Assembly (NCBI GenBank): GCA_942490925.1
Contig: CALNYX010000017.1
Span: forward strand, 930,001 to 994,000
DNA: 64,000 nt
Direction of reading: 5' to 3'
DNA from: CALNYX01 sp942490925
Lineage (GTDB): Bacteria > Chlamydiota > Chlamydiia > Chlamydiales > JAAKFR01
The notes below the pieces were generated by a model. The model searched no databases. It had not been told where the DNA came from and saw only the letters and a list, made by a program, of their open reading frames with translations. This document shows, in pieces, positions 10,104 to 18,740 of this stretch. Both the position numbers and the translations under genes were made by a program. Each line of letters begins with the position of its first letter. The first letter of the stretch is position 1.

Positions 10104-10138
10104 CAAAAAAATGAGAGGGAGACGCTCTCCCTCTCATT
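10104..10138 (-). terminator. Intrinsic terminator of tuf
   Basis: A perfect 13-bp stem (10110-10122 with 10126-10138) with loop CGC is followed on the minus strand by a run of T residues (10104-10110). It starts 8 bp after the tuf stop codon and ends 5 bp before tRNA-Trp, so it should end tuf messages and separate them from the tRNA-secE-nusG unit. Confidence 0.9.
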
Positions 10139-10146
10139 AAAGAACT

Positions 10147-11331
10147 CTACTCAATAATTTTTGAGATTGTTCCAGCGCCAATTGTGCGTCCACCTTCGCG
10201 GATGGCAAAGCGCATACCTTCTTCCATCGCTACGGGAGCGATTAGCTCGGCTGTAAACTCAACGTTATCACCAGGCATGACCATTTCTGTTCCTTCTGGC
10301 AGTGTTACAGAACCTGTAACATCTGTTGTACGGAAGTAGAATTGTGGACGGTAGCCAGTGAAAAATGGCTTATGACGACCACCTTCATCTTTTGTCAAAA
10401 TATAAACTGTTCCTTTGAACTTCTTGTGAGGTGTCACTGTGTTTGGAGCGCAAAGCACCATTCCACGTTCGATGTCATCTTTCTCAACACCACGCAGCAA
10501 AATTCCGACGTTTTCACCAGCACGCGCTTCATCAAGAAGTTTGTTGAACATTTCAAGACCAGTTGCAACTGTCTCACGTGTATCACGTAGACCAACCATT
10601 TGCAGCTTGTCGTTGATTTTCACAACACCACGCTCAACACGTCCTGTTGCAACAGTTCCACGACCAGAAATTGAGAAAACGTCCTCAACAGGCATCAAAA
10701 ATGGCTTATCCACTTCACGTGCTGGTGTTGGGATGTGATCATCAACAGCTTGCATCAATTCTTTGATGCTTTCAGCGTACTTTGCATCGCCTTCAAGAGC
10801 TTTCAGAGCAGAACCTTTGATGATTGGAGTATCTTTGTACCCTTTCTCTTCAAGAAGCTCTGTCAATTCCATCTCAACAAGCTCGATCAATTCAGCGTCT
10901 GCTTCACCGATCATGTCAACTTTGTTCAAGAAGACAACGATTGAAGGAACACCGACTTGGTGAGCTAAAAGGATGTGCTCTTTTGTTTGAGGCATCGCTC
11001 CATCTGTAGCCGCAACCACTAGGATTGCGCCATCCATCTGAGCAGCACCAGTAATCATGTTTTTAACGTAGTCGGCGTGACCAGGGCAGTCGACGTGCGC
11101 GTAGTGGCGTCCGCCTGTTTCGTATTCAACGTGGCTTGAGTTAATGGTAATTCCACGCGCTCTCTCTTCAGGCGTGTTATCGATTGAAGCGAAATCGCGG
11201 GCTTTAGCACCACCGGCTTCAGCTAGGACTTTTGTAATTGCTGCTGTAAGTGTCGTTTTTCCGTGGTCGACGTGTCCAATAGTTCCGATGTTGACGTGGG
11301 GCTTGTCCCTCTGAAATGTCTCCTTTGCCAT
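10147..11331 (-). CDS. tuf: Elongation factor Tu
   Basis: EF-Tu, 394 residues, brings aminoacyl-tRNA to the ribosome with GTP. The G motifs are intact: GHVDHGKTT (residues ~18-26), DCPGHADY (~80-87), and NKVD (~135-138). Domains II and III follow at normal length. It is flanked by tRNA-Thr upstream and a strong terminator downstream. Confidence 0.98.
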   Translation of the reverse strand: MAKETFQRDKPHVNIGTIGHVDHGKTTLTAAITKVLAEAGGAKARDFASIDNTPEERARGITINSSHVEYETGGRHYAHVDCPGHADYVKNMITGAAQMDGAILVVAATDGAMPQTKEHILLAHQVGVPSIVVFLNKVDMIGEADAELIELVEMELTELLEEKGYKDTPIIKGSALKALEGDAKYAESIKELMQAVDDHIPTPAREVDKPFLMPVEDVFSISGRGTVATGRVERGVVKINDKLQMVGLRDTRETVATGLEMFNKLLDEARAGENVGILLRGVEKDDIERGMVLCAPNTVTPHKKFKGTVYILTKDEGGRHKPFFTGYRPQFYFRTTDVTGSVTLPEGTEMVMPGDNVEFTAELIAPVAMEEGMRFAIREGGRTIGAGTISKIIE

Positions 11332-11364
11332 GATTTTCCTCTTGGTTGTTAATAGTTTTTTTTC

Positions 11365-11436
11365 TGCCCAGAATAGGACTTGAACCTACGACCGCTTGCT
11401 TACCATGCAAGTGCTCTACCTCTGAGCTATCTGGGC
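11365..11436 (-). tRNA. trnT: tRNA-Thr (GGT anticodon)
   Basis: A 72-nt cloverleaf on the minus strand: acceptor GCCCAGA/TCTGGGC with discriminator A, anticodon stem CTTGC/GCAAG enclosing ATGGTAA, giving anticodon GGT. It lies 33 bp upstream of tuf and is probably co-transcribed with it. CCA is not encoded. Confidence 0.96.
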
Positions 11437-11496
11437 TTGCAATAGTGAGGTAGCATACTAGCATGAAAAGAAGAAAAATGGCAAAGCAATATTTTT

Positions 11497-11718
11497 TTAG
11501 CGCCCTTGGCGATAAACAATACGGGCTTTGCTTAAGTCGTATGGGGACATTTCAACTGTAACCCGATCGCCGACCAGAACGCGGATATTCCGCATACGCA
11601 TTTTTCCACAGAGGTGACCGATCACCTCTCTCTTATTTTCCAGAATAATCCGGAAATTCATGTTGGGTAGCAGTTCAACAACTTCCCCTTCTACTCGAAT
11701 TGAATCTTCTTTAGACAT
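11497..11718 (-). CDS. infA: Translation initiation factor IF-1
   Basis: IF-1, 73 residues, a single S1/OB-fold protein that binds the 30S A site. It has the standard length and motifs (EGEVVELLPNMNFRI, GHLCGKMRMRNIRVLVGDRV, YDLSKARIVYR). It is the last gene of the conserved core block; to its left in transcription order lies the chlamydial tuf-tRNA unit. An AGGAGG-like site (complement of cctcct around 11722) precedes the ATG. Confidence 0.97.
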   Translation of the reverse strand: MSKEDSIRVEGEVVELLPNMNFRIILENKREVIGHLCGKMRMRNIRVLVGDRVTVEMSPYDLSKARIVYRQGR

Positions 11719-11789
11719 ATAGGAGGCCTGTTATAAAAAAGAGTGGTCCTTCTTGTCAAGAATAATTCTCCTTGCTATGCTGCTTCCCA

Positions 11790-12821
11790 ATGACATGTTG
11801 TGAACGCATATTTTCTGGAATGGCTACGGTTGGCTCAACAATTGGGCAAGCTCCGGCTTGCCTTTCTAGGTTTTTCTCTGGGGTTGGAACTGCCTGTGCT
11901 AACACAAATGAAGCAACTTCTGAGACCCTTGCTTCTAGAACGAGCTGCATTACCTCAAGCTGCACCGGATTTAGTCGCACAGTCTATGATTGGACCTTAG
12001 AGCCAGTTGGCCGCGCTTCTTGCAAGACCGCAAATTTCATGCGCGCTCACTGGAAAGATCTCCTTGGCAATGCACTCGCTTGGGGAGCGATTATCGTCCT
12101 ATGTGGCGCCTTGCACGGCTTTCAAACTGTTTCGCTTCCCATGCTCATTGGTACCGGAGCTGGAATTGCAGTTGGCAGTTTAACGGGCATTGTGACCGCT
12201 AAACTTTTTGGTGAGAAGGCAAGAGAGAAAACAATCTGGGGTCTTTTTAACTCTAATATCAACAAACTGCCTCCAAATGGAACAAAAACCCTTCTTTTGG
12301 CTGTTGCAACTTCTGCCTATCTCCTGGCAGCGAGCATCATGCCACATGCAATGGGTGGGATCACGGGACTGATTGTGGGCAATCTGGCTGTGACCATGAT
12401 TGCATTGACAGCTGCTAAGTGGAGTGATCGTAGAGACGAGGTTGGCATCACTCGGGAGGAACAAAAAGAACTTGATGGACTGCTACAGAAACGTGAAGAT
12501 CGTCAATTGGTAAAAGCGGATGAAGTCCGTCGTGCAGTCGAACTCTTAAGGCAGAAGGCGTCTAGTGTGCGCACAACGGATGAGACAACAGCTCTTCTTG
12601 ACCTCAGATCAAAACTCCAAGCGCATGAAACACGTGGAATCCTAGATGATCAAGCTGGACGCATCCAAAACTTGGAAGCTCAAGTGCAGCAACTTCAAGC
12701 GCAACTAGAGCGAGATGCAACCGCAAGACAAGAAGCTGCTGAGCAAGCACTCGTTGCAGCCCGTGCAGCTTTACCACCCCCTTTATATGGATCTCCAAAA
12801 GCTGAAAAACCTCCCGAGTGA
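11790..12821 (+). CDS. Inc-like membrane protein with two bilobed hydrophobic domains and coiled coil
   Basis: About 343 residues from the ATG at 11790 (an in-frame TTG at 11772 is also possible; no clear ribosome site decides it). There is no signal peptide; the N-terminal ~90 residues are Cys/Ser/Thr-rich. Two paired hydrophobic segments follow, one around residues 90-140 and one around 168-215, each a two-helix hairpin. The C-terminus (~215-325) is a charged, Gln/Glu-rich coiled coil ending in a Pro-rich tail. This bilobed-hairpin plus coiled-coil layout is that of chlamydial inclusion membrane proteins, which are type III secreted; the assignment is structural inference and not sequence homology. 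It reads divergently from infA. Confidence 0.5.
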   Translation: MTCCERIFSGMATVGSTIGQAPACLSRFFSGVGTACANTNEATSETLASRTSCITSSCTGFSRTVYDWTLEPVGRASCKTANFMRAHWKDLLGNALAWGAIIVLCGALHGFQTVSLPMLIGTGAGIAVGSLTGIVTAKLFGEKAREKTIWGLFNSNINKLPPNGTKTLLLAVATSAYLLAASIMPHAMGGITGLIVGNLAVTMIALTAAKWSDRRDEVGITREEQKELDGLLQKREDRQLVKADEVRRAVELLRQKASSVRTTDETTALLDLRSKLQAHETRGILDDQAGRIQNLEAQVQQLQAQLERDATARQEAAEQALVAARAALPPPLYGSPKAEKPPE

Positions 12822-13173
12822 GCAGGTCTATCAACAGATCATGCTTTTTGGAAAACAACTTCCTCCCTTTGACCCTGAATGGAAAAAGGAAGAGAATCTT
12901 GTACCTGGCTGTCAAAGCATAATGTATCTCCATGCCTCGCTCAAAGAGGGACGTCTCTATTTTGCAGCGCATAGTGAAGCGCTCATCTCAGCTGGCCTAG
13001 CCGCTATCCTCATCTCTGTATATGACGGTGAAACACCTGAAACAATTTTGAAAGCTGAGCCAACCTTCCTCGAAGAGCTCAATATCCCAGGCAGTTTGAC
13101 GCCAGGGCGTGCCAATGGATTGGCTAGCTTGTGGCTGAAGATGAAGCAAGCTGCTCTGAAGGCTTTGATCTGA
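12787..13173 (+). CDS. sufE: SufE-like cysteine desulfuration protein
   Basis: SufE accepts sulfane sulfur from SufS cysteine desulfurase for Fe-S cluster assembly in the cytoplasm. The start at 12787 (MDLQKLKNLPSEQ) gives 128 residues, close to family length. The catalytic cysteine is in the VPGCQS motif near residue 43, and the conserved HSEALISAGLAAILI stretch follows. It overlaps the 3' end of the upstream gene by 35 bp in another frame and converges with the Hsp70 gene, overlapping its end by about 50 bp. Confidence 0.88.
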   Translation: MDLQKLKNLPSEQVYQQIMLFGKQLPPFDPEWKKEENLVPGCQSIMYLHASLKEGRLYFAAHSEALISAGLAAILISVYDGETPETILKAEPTFLEELNIPGSLTPGRANGLASLWLKMKQAALKALI

Positions 13174-14707
13174 GATCGAACTCGAGTTTCCATTCTCCGC
13201 ACCAGAGTTCCAAAACACCCAGCTCTGTCACTTTGGCTGTAAGCTTCACAAGTACGGCCTGCTTCCCCTCTCCTTTCAAGACTGTCTCAATTGGATGAAG
13301 CTCCTGCAATTCTCGAAGGGGAAAGGTTTTTCCCACTTCATTTGGGGCAGGATGGGCAAAGAAGCGAAAAATTGCTGGTTGATTGACAGTAAGACTAAAG
13401 GTCTCATCGAGCGTGACGCTGCTCCCCTCTTCCATGCCAAATGGAACGATACAGACTGCTTTGAGTGGTGGTGGAATTCCCGGAACGGCTGGCGCCGCTC
13501 CCTCAACACCGATGTAGTAACTGCGAGCTGTGCCGGCACGCACACGTATCCCCTGTCCAGCACGCACCTTGCCGTAGTAAGCTGCGCCAAGGCTCACGCC
13601 AAAGTCAAGGTCTGCATCTGGCAAGATTTTGACGTCTGCTCCCCACATAGCGAGCTGTTGCAATAGACGTTTTTGAAAGGCATCCGCTTTCATGGTGCCG
13701 CCATTGAAAAGAATGGCGGTTGGCAATTCGAGCAGAAAATTGGCGAGTTGCGCAGTGATGCGCGGATCACGCACATAGGGAAGTGCCAGTGTAGAAAGAC
13801 CAGCTGCTGGTTGCCTTTCAACTTGCTCTTCAAATGGGACAAGTGGAAAAAATCCTTCGACAAGCAGCTGCTGTACTTCATCTCTGCTCATGGTAGCTGT
13901 CAAGGCTCCTCCAATCAGGCTGCTGCCCCGACCTGGAATCGTGAGATCAACTTGATCAGGGGCATTTTCAGCTAGCAGCTTCTCTTTGGCTTGACGACAG
14001 ACATGCACTAAACTTGTGAACTGCCACTCATCAAGCTCTACAGCAAACTTCTCTTTGGCCATGTAAGCAAGAGCGAGATCCATGTTATCACCACCAAGTA
14101 GGAGGTGTTCACCGACAGCTTTCCGTTCAAGCTCGAGGTTTCCTTCTCGTTCCTGCACGGTAATCAAGCTAAAGTCGGTGGTTCCTCCACCGCTATCCAC
14201 AACGAGAACGGTGTCTCCAACCTTGAGATGTTGGCGCCAATCCTCTTCATGCTTGGCAAGCCAGGCATAAAAAGCAGCGAGTGGCTCTTCGAGCAAAACA
14301 ACGGAGGGGTAACCGGCAAGCTCGGCTGCCTCTTGCACGAGTTGGCGAGCTGATGGATCAAAGGAGGCGGGCACTGTGAGGAAGACTGTCTGATCGTCAA
14401 TATGACAGGCTTTTTTGATGTGTTTTAGGTAGGCTCCGCAAACTTCGAGCGGGCTTTTCCCTTTGAGAATTGGAGAGCGACGATCGATGCCAGCGTGCGC
14501 AAGCCACGATTTGGCAGAGTGAATGACTTGGTCGGGAACTTCAACGCTCCGCTCTCTTGCATAATGGCCTACAACTCCCTCTTCATAGAAGGAGGGAAGT
14601 GTTGGTTTCTCAGCGATCAGATCGCGGTCTATCTGCTGCTCAATCGGAGCAATTTTACCATCGATTGCGACGGTACAGTTGGTGGTGCCTAAATCAATGC
14701 CAATCAC
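13124..14707 (-). CDS. Hsp70 family protein (DnaK-like, short) paired with DUF2760
   Basis: An Hsp70-like ATPase of 527 residues starting at GTG 14707, chosen because GTG overlaps the upstream stop as GTGA and places IGIDLGTTN at the N-terminus. Phosphate-1 (IGIDLGTTNCTVAI), phosphate-2 (VVDSGGGTTDFS) and a LLEEPLAAFYAW block are clear. The substrate-binding part is shorter than in DnaK (~640 residues) and the helical lid appears to be missing. It is not the housekeeping DnaK. Co-occurrence with a DUF2760 gene is a known conserved pairing of unknown function. Its 3' end overlaps convergent sufE. Confidence 0.85.
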   Translation of the reverse strand: MIGIDLGTTNCTVAIDGKIAPIEQQIDRDLIAEKPTLPSFYEEGVVGHYARERSVEVPDQVIHSAKSWLAHAGIDRRSPILKGKSPLEVCGAYLKHIKKACHIDDQTVFLTVPASFDPSARQLVQEAAELAGYPSVVLLEEPLAAFYAWLAKHEEDWRQHLKVGDTVLVVDSGGGTTDFSLITVQEREGNLELERKAVGEHLLLGGDNMDLALAYMAKEKFAVELDEWQFTSLVHVCRQAKEKLLAENAPDQVDLTIPGRGSSLIGGALTATMSRDEVQQLLVEGFFPLVPFEEQVERQPAAGLSTLALPYVRDPRITAQLANFLLELPTAILFNGGTMKADAFQKRLLQQLAMWGADVKILPDADLDFGVSLGAAYYGKVRAGQGIRVRAGTARSYYIGVEGAAPAVPGIPPPLKAVCIVPFGMEEGSSVTLDETFSLTVNQPAIFRFFAHPAPNEVGKTFPLRELQELHPIETVLKGEGKQAVLVKLTAKVTELGVLELWCGEWKLEFDLRSKPSEQLASSSATS

Positions 14708-15165
14708 ACTTCCACCTCTGCAGGACAAAGGATTGTCTGGTCTGACTCTCGAATCTGCTTGGGTAGATCCTGCTTTTGCGCTTGCCACCCTTTGTGGCGA
14801 AGCACTCCTTTATAAGGAGCATTTCCTTTCACTTTTCCGACAACTTTGATTGCTGAGTGGTCATACCCTTCTGGAATCAGCACTTCTTGCCCTTCACCCT
14901 CTTTCAGGACGGGACGGATACTTACCCACTCTTCAAGGCTCTGCGCGCAATCTTGATGGATGTTGCGCACAGCAGCTCCGATTTGCGCATCTGAAAAAGA
15001 GGCGATATCTTCCTTGAGAAAATCGATGAGTCTCCCCTGCTTTTGCAACAAGTAGAGCAATTTGAGATGAGAGGGATCTTGTTTCTCCTCTTTCCCATCA
15101 ACAAAAGCTTTTGCTTCGTTTTTGTTTTTCAATGCTTTGAAAAAAGCTCTCAATGCTAACATCAT
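14704..15165 (-). CDS. DUF2760 domain protein
   Basis: 153 residues of the DUF2760 family: the signature block LQKQGRLIDFLKEDIASFSD then AQIGAAVRNIHQDC, and a C-terminal YKGVLRHKGWQA stretch, are clear. Function is unknown; the family is generally encoded next to an atypical Hsp70, as here. Start and stop overlap neighbours by 4 bp on both sides (ATGA with the permease, GTGA with Hsp70), so the three are translated as a coupled unit. Confidence 0.8.
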   Translation of the reverse strand: MMLALRAFFKALKNKNEAKAFVDGKEEKQDPSHLKLLYLLQKQGRLIDFLKEDIASFSDAQIGAAVRNIHQDCAQSLEEWVSIRPVLKEGEGQEVLIPEGYDHSAIKVVGKVKGNAPYKGVLRHKGWQAQKQDLPKQIRESDQTILCPAEVEV

Positions 15166-16358
15166 AATGCCACCACAACTCCAAGTTTTCCTAAGATTTC
15201 TACTGAAAAGACCACAAGCGCGTAAAGGGCCACAAGGATCACTAGCCCTTTCCCTCCAAAAATGCGATCTTTGTCATCAAATTTTTTCCGATAGCGCCCC
15301 ACCCAAACCATCAGAGCGGGAAAGAGGCAATTTAAAATGGCATCGCCAATGCCGCCAGAGGCATCGAGCGCACGCAAAAAGACATTCTCAATGGTGAACG
15401 CAAATAGAAGCGTCGGCACAATCACCAATAGAGCAATGACAACAGCGCCCCATGCACGCTTTTGAATTTTTAGGCCATCAGCCAGAAAGTCAGACAATCC
15501 AAGCCCTATTCCTAAAAACGAGGTGACAAGCGCAAAAAAGGCGAAGAGATCGGCTGCCAGGCCCAACCAGGTTTTGCCAACAGCGCTGCCCAAAAATTGT
15601 GTGGCAGGCTTTCCATTGGCCAAAGCAGCGGCTAACCCTTGATCCCCATCATAAAGGACTGTACCGAGCACAAGCCACTGCCAGATCACATAGAGAAAAA
15701 GAGCTCCTGTCGTGCCATATAAAATGGACCGCCGAATCGCTCTCCCATCTTTTTTCAAATAGATGGTTAAACTGGGCACAATTGTCTGGAAACTGAAAAT
15801 TGTCATCAATAGCGGGGCAGCCATGAGGGAAGTGCCCCAATTTTTCCGCATCAACAGCGGCCATTTGACAAAGGGAAGACCTCCACCAATGAGAAAAAAG
15901 TAGGAAGCGACAAGGCCAACCATCAAAAGAGCATTGATCCGACCGACAATGACGCTTCCGAGGTAGACAATAAAGCCGAGCAGGCAGACAAAAATCAAAA
16001 AAGCTGGAGGATCTGAGAGATTAAAAGCGCTCCCCATCATCTCCCCGCCAGCTGCTGTATAGGCGACAAGTGAGGCGTAACTGATAAAGAGATAGAGCAC
16101 CCAAGCAAATGCTTTTCCAAGAGGGCCGAGTAGACGGGATGACATCGTGATGATGTGCGCTCCCTCCTCCATCCAGAGACTCGCTTCAACGAGGTAGAGC
16201 GCTGAGGTTGTCATGAAAGCCCAGCCGATAAGCATCAGAGCAAATGCGGGCCAAAATCCCATGTTGCCAGTGACGACTGGGAACGCTAGCATCCCACCGC
16301 CAATAGCTGTACCTGCGACGAGCAGGGTTGCGCCTAAAACACTTCCTTTTTGTTGCAT
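15162..16358 (-). CDS. tyrP: Aromatic amino acid permease, TyrP/Mtr family
   Basis: 398 residues with about 11 hydrophobic segments, a member of the hydroxy/aromatic amino acid permease family. The N-terminal GATLLVAGTAIGGGMLAFPV motif is diagnostic. It likely imports tyrosine or tryptophan across the inner membrane by proton symport; the exact substrate cannot be read from sequence. TyrP copies are typical of chlamydiae that scavenge host amino acids. It starts 33 bp after the BBP7 gene and overlaps DUF2760 by 4 bp. Confidence 0.88.
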   Translation of the reverse strand: MQQKGSVLGATLLVAGTAIGGGMLAFPVVTGNMGFWPAFALMLIGWAFMTTSALYLVEASLWMEEGAHIITMSSRLLGPLGKAFAWVLYLFISYASLVAYTAAGGEMMGSAFNLSDPPAFLIFVCLLGFIVYLGSVIVGRINALLMVGLVASYFFLIGGGLPFVKWPLLMRKNWGTSLMAAPLLMTIFSFQTIVPSLTIYLKKDGRAIRRSILYGTTGALFLYVIWQWLVLGTVLYDGDQGLAAALANGKPATQFLGSAVGKTWLGLAADLFAFFALVTSFLGIGLGLSDFLADGLKIQKRAWGAVVIALLVIVPTLLFAFTIENVFLRALDASGGIGDAILNCLFPALMVWVGRYRKKFDDKDRIFGGKGLVILVALYALVVFSVEILGKLGVVVAL

Positions 16359-16391
16359 GGGGGGAAAGATTGGCAGGTTTAAATCTCAATG

Positions 16392-17501
16392 TCAATAGAT
16401 AAAGTAGAGGCCCGCTGTGGCGCCTTGAGCCCAAAAATCTTTATTGTGCAGGGAGAAGAGTGGGGCGCTGGCGCCCGAGAGCGTTCCACCATTTTGCTGG
16501 CTTGTGTTGACATTCAAATCCATCTGCTCACCAGCAAGCGCAACCTTTGGCCAGTAGATCAGATCATAACCGACAGAAGCGAAGATACCCCTGCATAGTT
16601 GGTAGCGCGCGCGGGCATTGAGCATCGACACCGTTTCAAAGGTGCGACGGGTATGTGGACCAATATTTGTTGGCAATGCGAGCAGTCCACCATTAAATGT
16701 ATTGCCACCAGTGCGCGTATTGCCCTCAATTTTGACGGTTTCAATCATATTACCCAAACCAACTTTTCCTACAACATTGAGTACAATCGACTGACCAAAC
16801 CACTGAATATCAAACCCAACTAGCCCTGCATAGTAGTTGTTGCGACAATGAAACATATCGGTGCGCAAGGTTTGCACGCTTGACACTGTCGTCCTTGAGC
16901 TGAGATCGAAATTATCAAACAGCTGTGTAAACATACCACCTGCTAGAAGGTCAAATTCCATGTGGCGCGTGCCAGGTCTGCGGTAGCGGGCAAAGAGATC
17001 GATCCCCCAGGCGCGATTCGCTGTTTGAATATCAACGCCTCCATTGCCAGAAACTGTTGGAAAAGAGAGAAGTTCTGCATCCTGCGCTGCTGAGACGACG
17101 TTGAAAAAGGGGCGGGCTAAAATAGGTGAGCCACTGCTATTTGAGGAGACAGTGAACCCTTTTTTCTCATTGCCAGTGCTAAACACACTTGTTCCAAACC
17201 CAATGGTGCGTGTCATCCAAACACCGATATCTGCATGCAATCCTGAGACTGGTGAATGACCAACTCGATCATCTCCAAAGAGAATCGAGGTGGTCGAGAG
17301 CCCAAGAACCCCCGCATTATCTTGCTCTGTGCCAGCTACACTTGTTGTGACAAGCGCTGGATAGTAACGCTCCTTACGCCAAAAAAGGGCGTAATCCATG
17401 CCACCCCACCAACCTGGAAGCATCCAGCGACTAGGGAGTAATGCTTCAGCAACAGAGGAGAGACAGAACACCAACAGAGCACAACGAATTAGAGTAAACA
17501 A
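16392..17501 (-). CDS. BBP7-family outer-membrane beta-barrel protein
   Basis: 369 residues with a Sec signal peptide (hydrophobic residues ~5-20). The body has alternating beta-strand patterns rich in aromatic residues and ends in FIY, consistent with an outer-membrane barrel. The segment LLALPTNIGPHTRRTFETV followed by SVGYDLIYWPKVALAGEQMD matches the BBP7 family, best known from Planctomycetes and found in some Chlamydiae. It overlaps the upstream M24 peptidase gene by 13 bp. A role in outer-membrane structure or transport is inference. Confidence 0.75.
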   Translation of the reverse strand: MFTLIRCALLVFCLSSVAEALLPSRWMLPGWWGGMDYALFWRKERYYPALVTTSVAGTEQDNAGVLGLSTTSILFGDDRVGHSPVSGLHADIGVWMTRTIGFGTSVFSTGNEKKGFTVSSNSSGSPILARPFFNVVSAAQDAELLSFPTVSGNGGVDIQTANRAWGIDLFARYRRPGTRHMEFDLLAGGMFTQLFDNFDLSSRTTVSSVQTLRTDMFHCRNNYYAGLVGFDIQWFGQSIVLNVVGKVGLGNMIETVKIEGNTRTGGNTFNGGLLALPTNIGPHTRRTFETVSMLNARARYQLCRGIFASVGYDLIYWPKVALAGEQMDLNVNTSQQNGGTLSGASAPLFSLHNKDFWAQGATAGLYFIY

Positions 17502-18667
17502 TGGATACTCTCCTCTTTTCCGCCTGTAACTTGGACATGTCCATCTGCAGTGACTAGTACGTCATGTTCTAAGCGCACACCAAACTCCCCTGGTAAATAG
17601 ATCCCCGGTTCGATTGAAAAACAGGTGCGGGGTAAAATTTTTCGACGATCAGCTGTCTCTAGATTATCAAGATTTGCCCCAGCACCATGCACATTAGTAT
17701 CGATGTTGTGCCCAGAGCGATGCGTGAAATAGTCTCCATACCCTTGCTCTTGGATATAGCCTCGGCAGACATCATCAACTTCAGCGCCCGTCACTTTTTG
17801 TTGCTCCTCAAAACGCGCTTTGATGAATTCAAGAGCTTTTGCCTGCGCTATTTTGACAATGGAAAAAATCTCTTGCTGCTTAGGCGTTGGCTCTCGCCCC
17901 ACAATTCCAACACGCGTAATATCGGCATAAACAGAGTGTGGTAGATCTTTCTTGCACCAGAGATCAACAAGAACAAAATCCCCTTCGTGAATTTCAGCAG
18001 CTTCATGCTTAGTTGCCATATAGTGGGGCAATGCCGAATGCTCATTGACCGCACATGTTGGGCCATCTTCTGTGATACAATTTTGCGCAGTAAACTCACT
18101 GACAATAAACTTTTGCACATCGTACTCAGTGACCCGCTTATCTGCGCGAATCCGTTCTGTGATGAATTCCCACACATGCGCAATCGTATCCTCTAATACT
18201 GCTGCTGCATCTAAATGCAACTGAATCTGCTCATCGTTAAGGACACTTGTAAAGTGCTGCAACAAATCATCAGAGCTTACAACTTTGACACCAAGAGATT
18301 GGATCATTTCAATTGTGCCACCATCAACAACAGAGATATAGGGATTTTCTCCGTGAGGTGAGTATTCCATCGCCACTTTTTTTGCTTTTCCAACAACATC
18401 CTTCAATGTCTTTTCCAGCTCTGTCCATGAGAGAAATAAATGTTGCTTTCCAGGGATAAAATCTAAACTCCCTTTTTCGATCAGATGCAAGAACTTATGA
18501 GGCTCTCCCTCAGCGGGAATCCAATAGAAGAGACGACGCGTGATGACCAGATGAGGAGGGATCTCCAATAACTCGCGCACAAAACGATTTGAACCGTGGT
18601 TATCATAGAGCAACCAGCCATCAATTCCGTGTTCCTGCAAACGCGATTGAATCTCTTCTATTTCCAT
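17489..18667 (-). CDS. pepP: M24 family Xaa-Pro peptidase
   Basis: 392 residues: an N-terminal creatinase-like domain (~1-150) and a C-terminal pita-bread metallopeptidase domain. Metal and catalytic residues are visible in DLWCKKDL and VYADITRVG (Asp), HRSGHNID (His), SIEPGIYLPGEFGVRLEHD (two Glu). It should cleave the N-terminal residue of X-Pro peptides in the cytoplasm, useful for recycling host-derived peptides. It heads a five-gene minus-strand operon. The N-terminal domain lacks a signal peptide. Confidence 0.88.
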   Translation of the reverse strand: MEIEEIQSRLQEHGIDGWLLYDNHGSNRFVRELLEIPPHLVITRRLFYWIPAEGEPHKFLHLIEKGSLDFIPGKQHLFLSWTELEKTLKDVVGKAKKVAMEYSPHGENPYISVVDGGTIEMIQSLGVKVVSSDDLLQHFTSVLNDEQIQLHLDAAAVLEDTIAHVWEFITERIRADKRVTEYDVQKFIVSEFTAQNCITEDGPTCAVNEHSALPHYMATKHEAAEIHEGDFVLVDLWCKKDLPHSVYADITRVGIVGREPTPKQQEIFSIVKIAQAKALEFIKARFEEQQKVTGAEVDDVCRGYIQEQGYGDYFTHRSGHNIDTNVHGAGANLDNLETADRRKILPRTCFSIEPGIYLPGEFGVRLEHDVLVTADGHVQVTGGKEESIHCLL

Positions 18668-18740
18668 ATCATCTCACTATGGCAAATCAATTTTTTTTTC
18701 AATAGCTAGAAAATCTCTAAGCCTCTATCTTTTTTGTACG

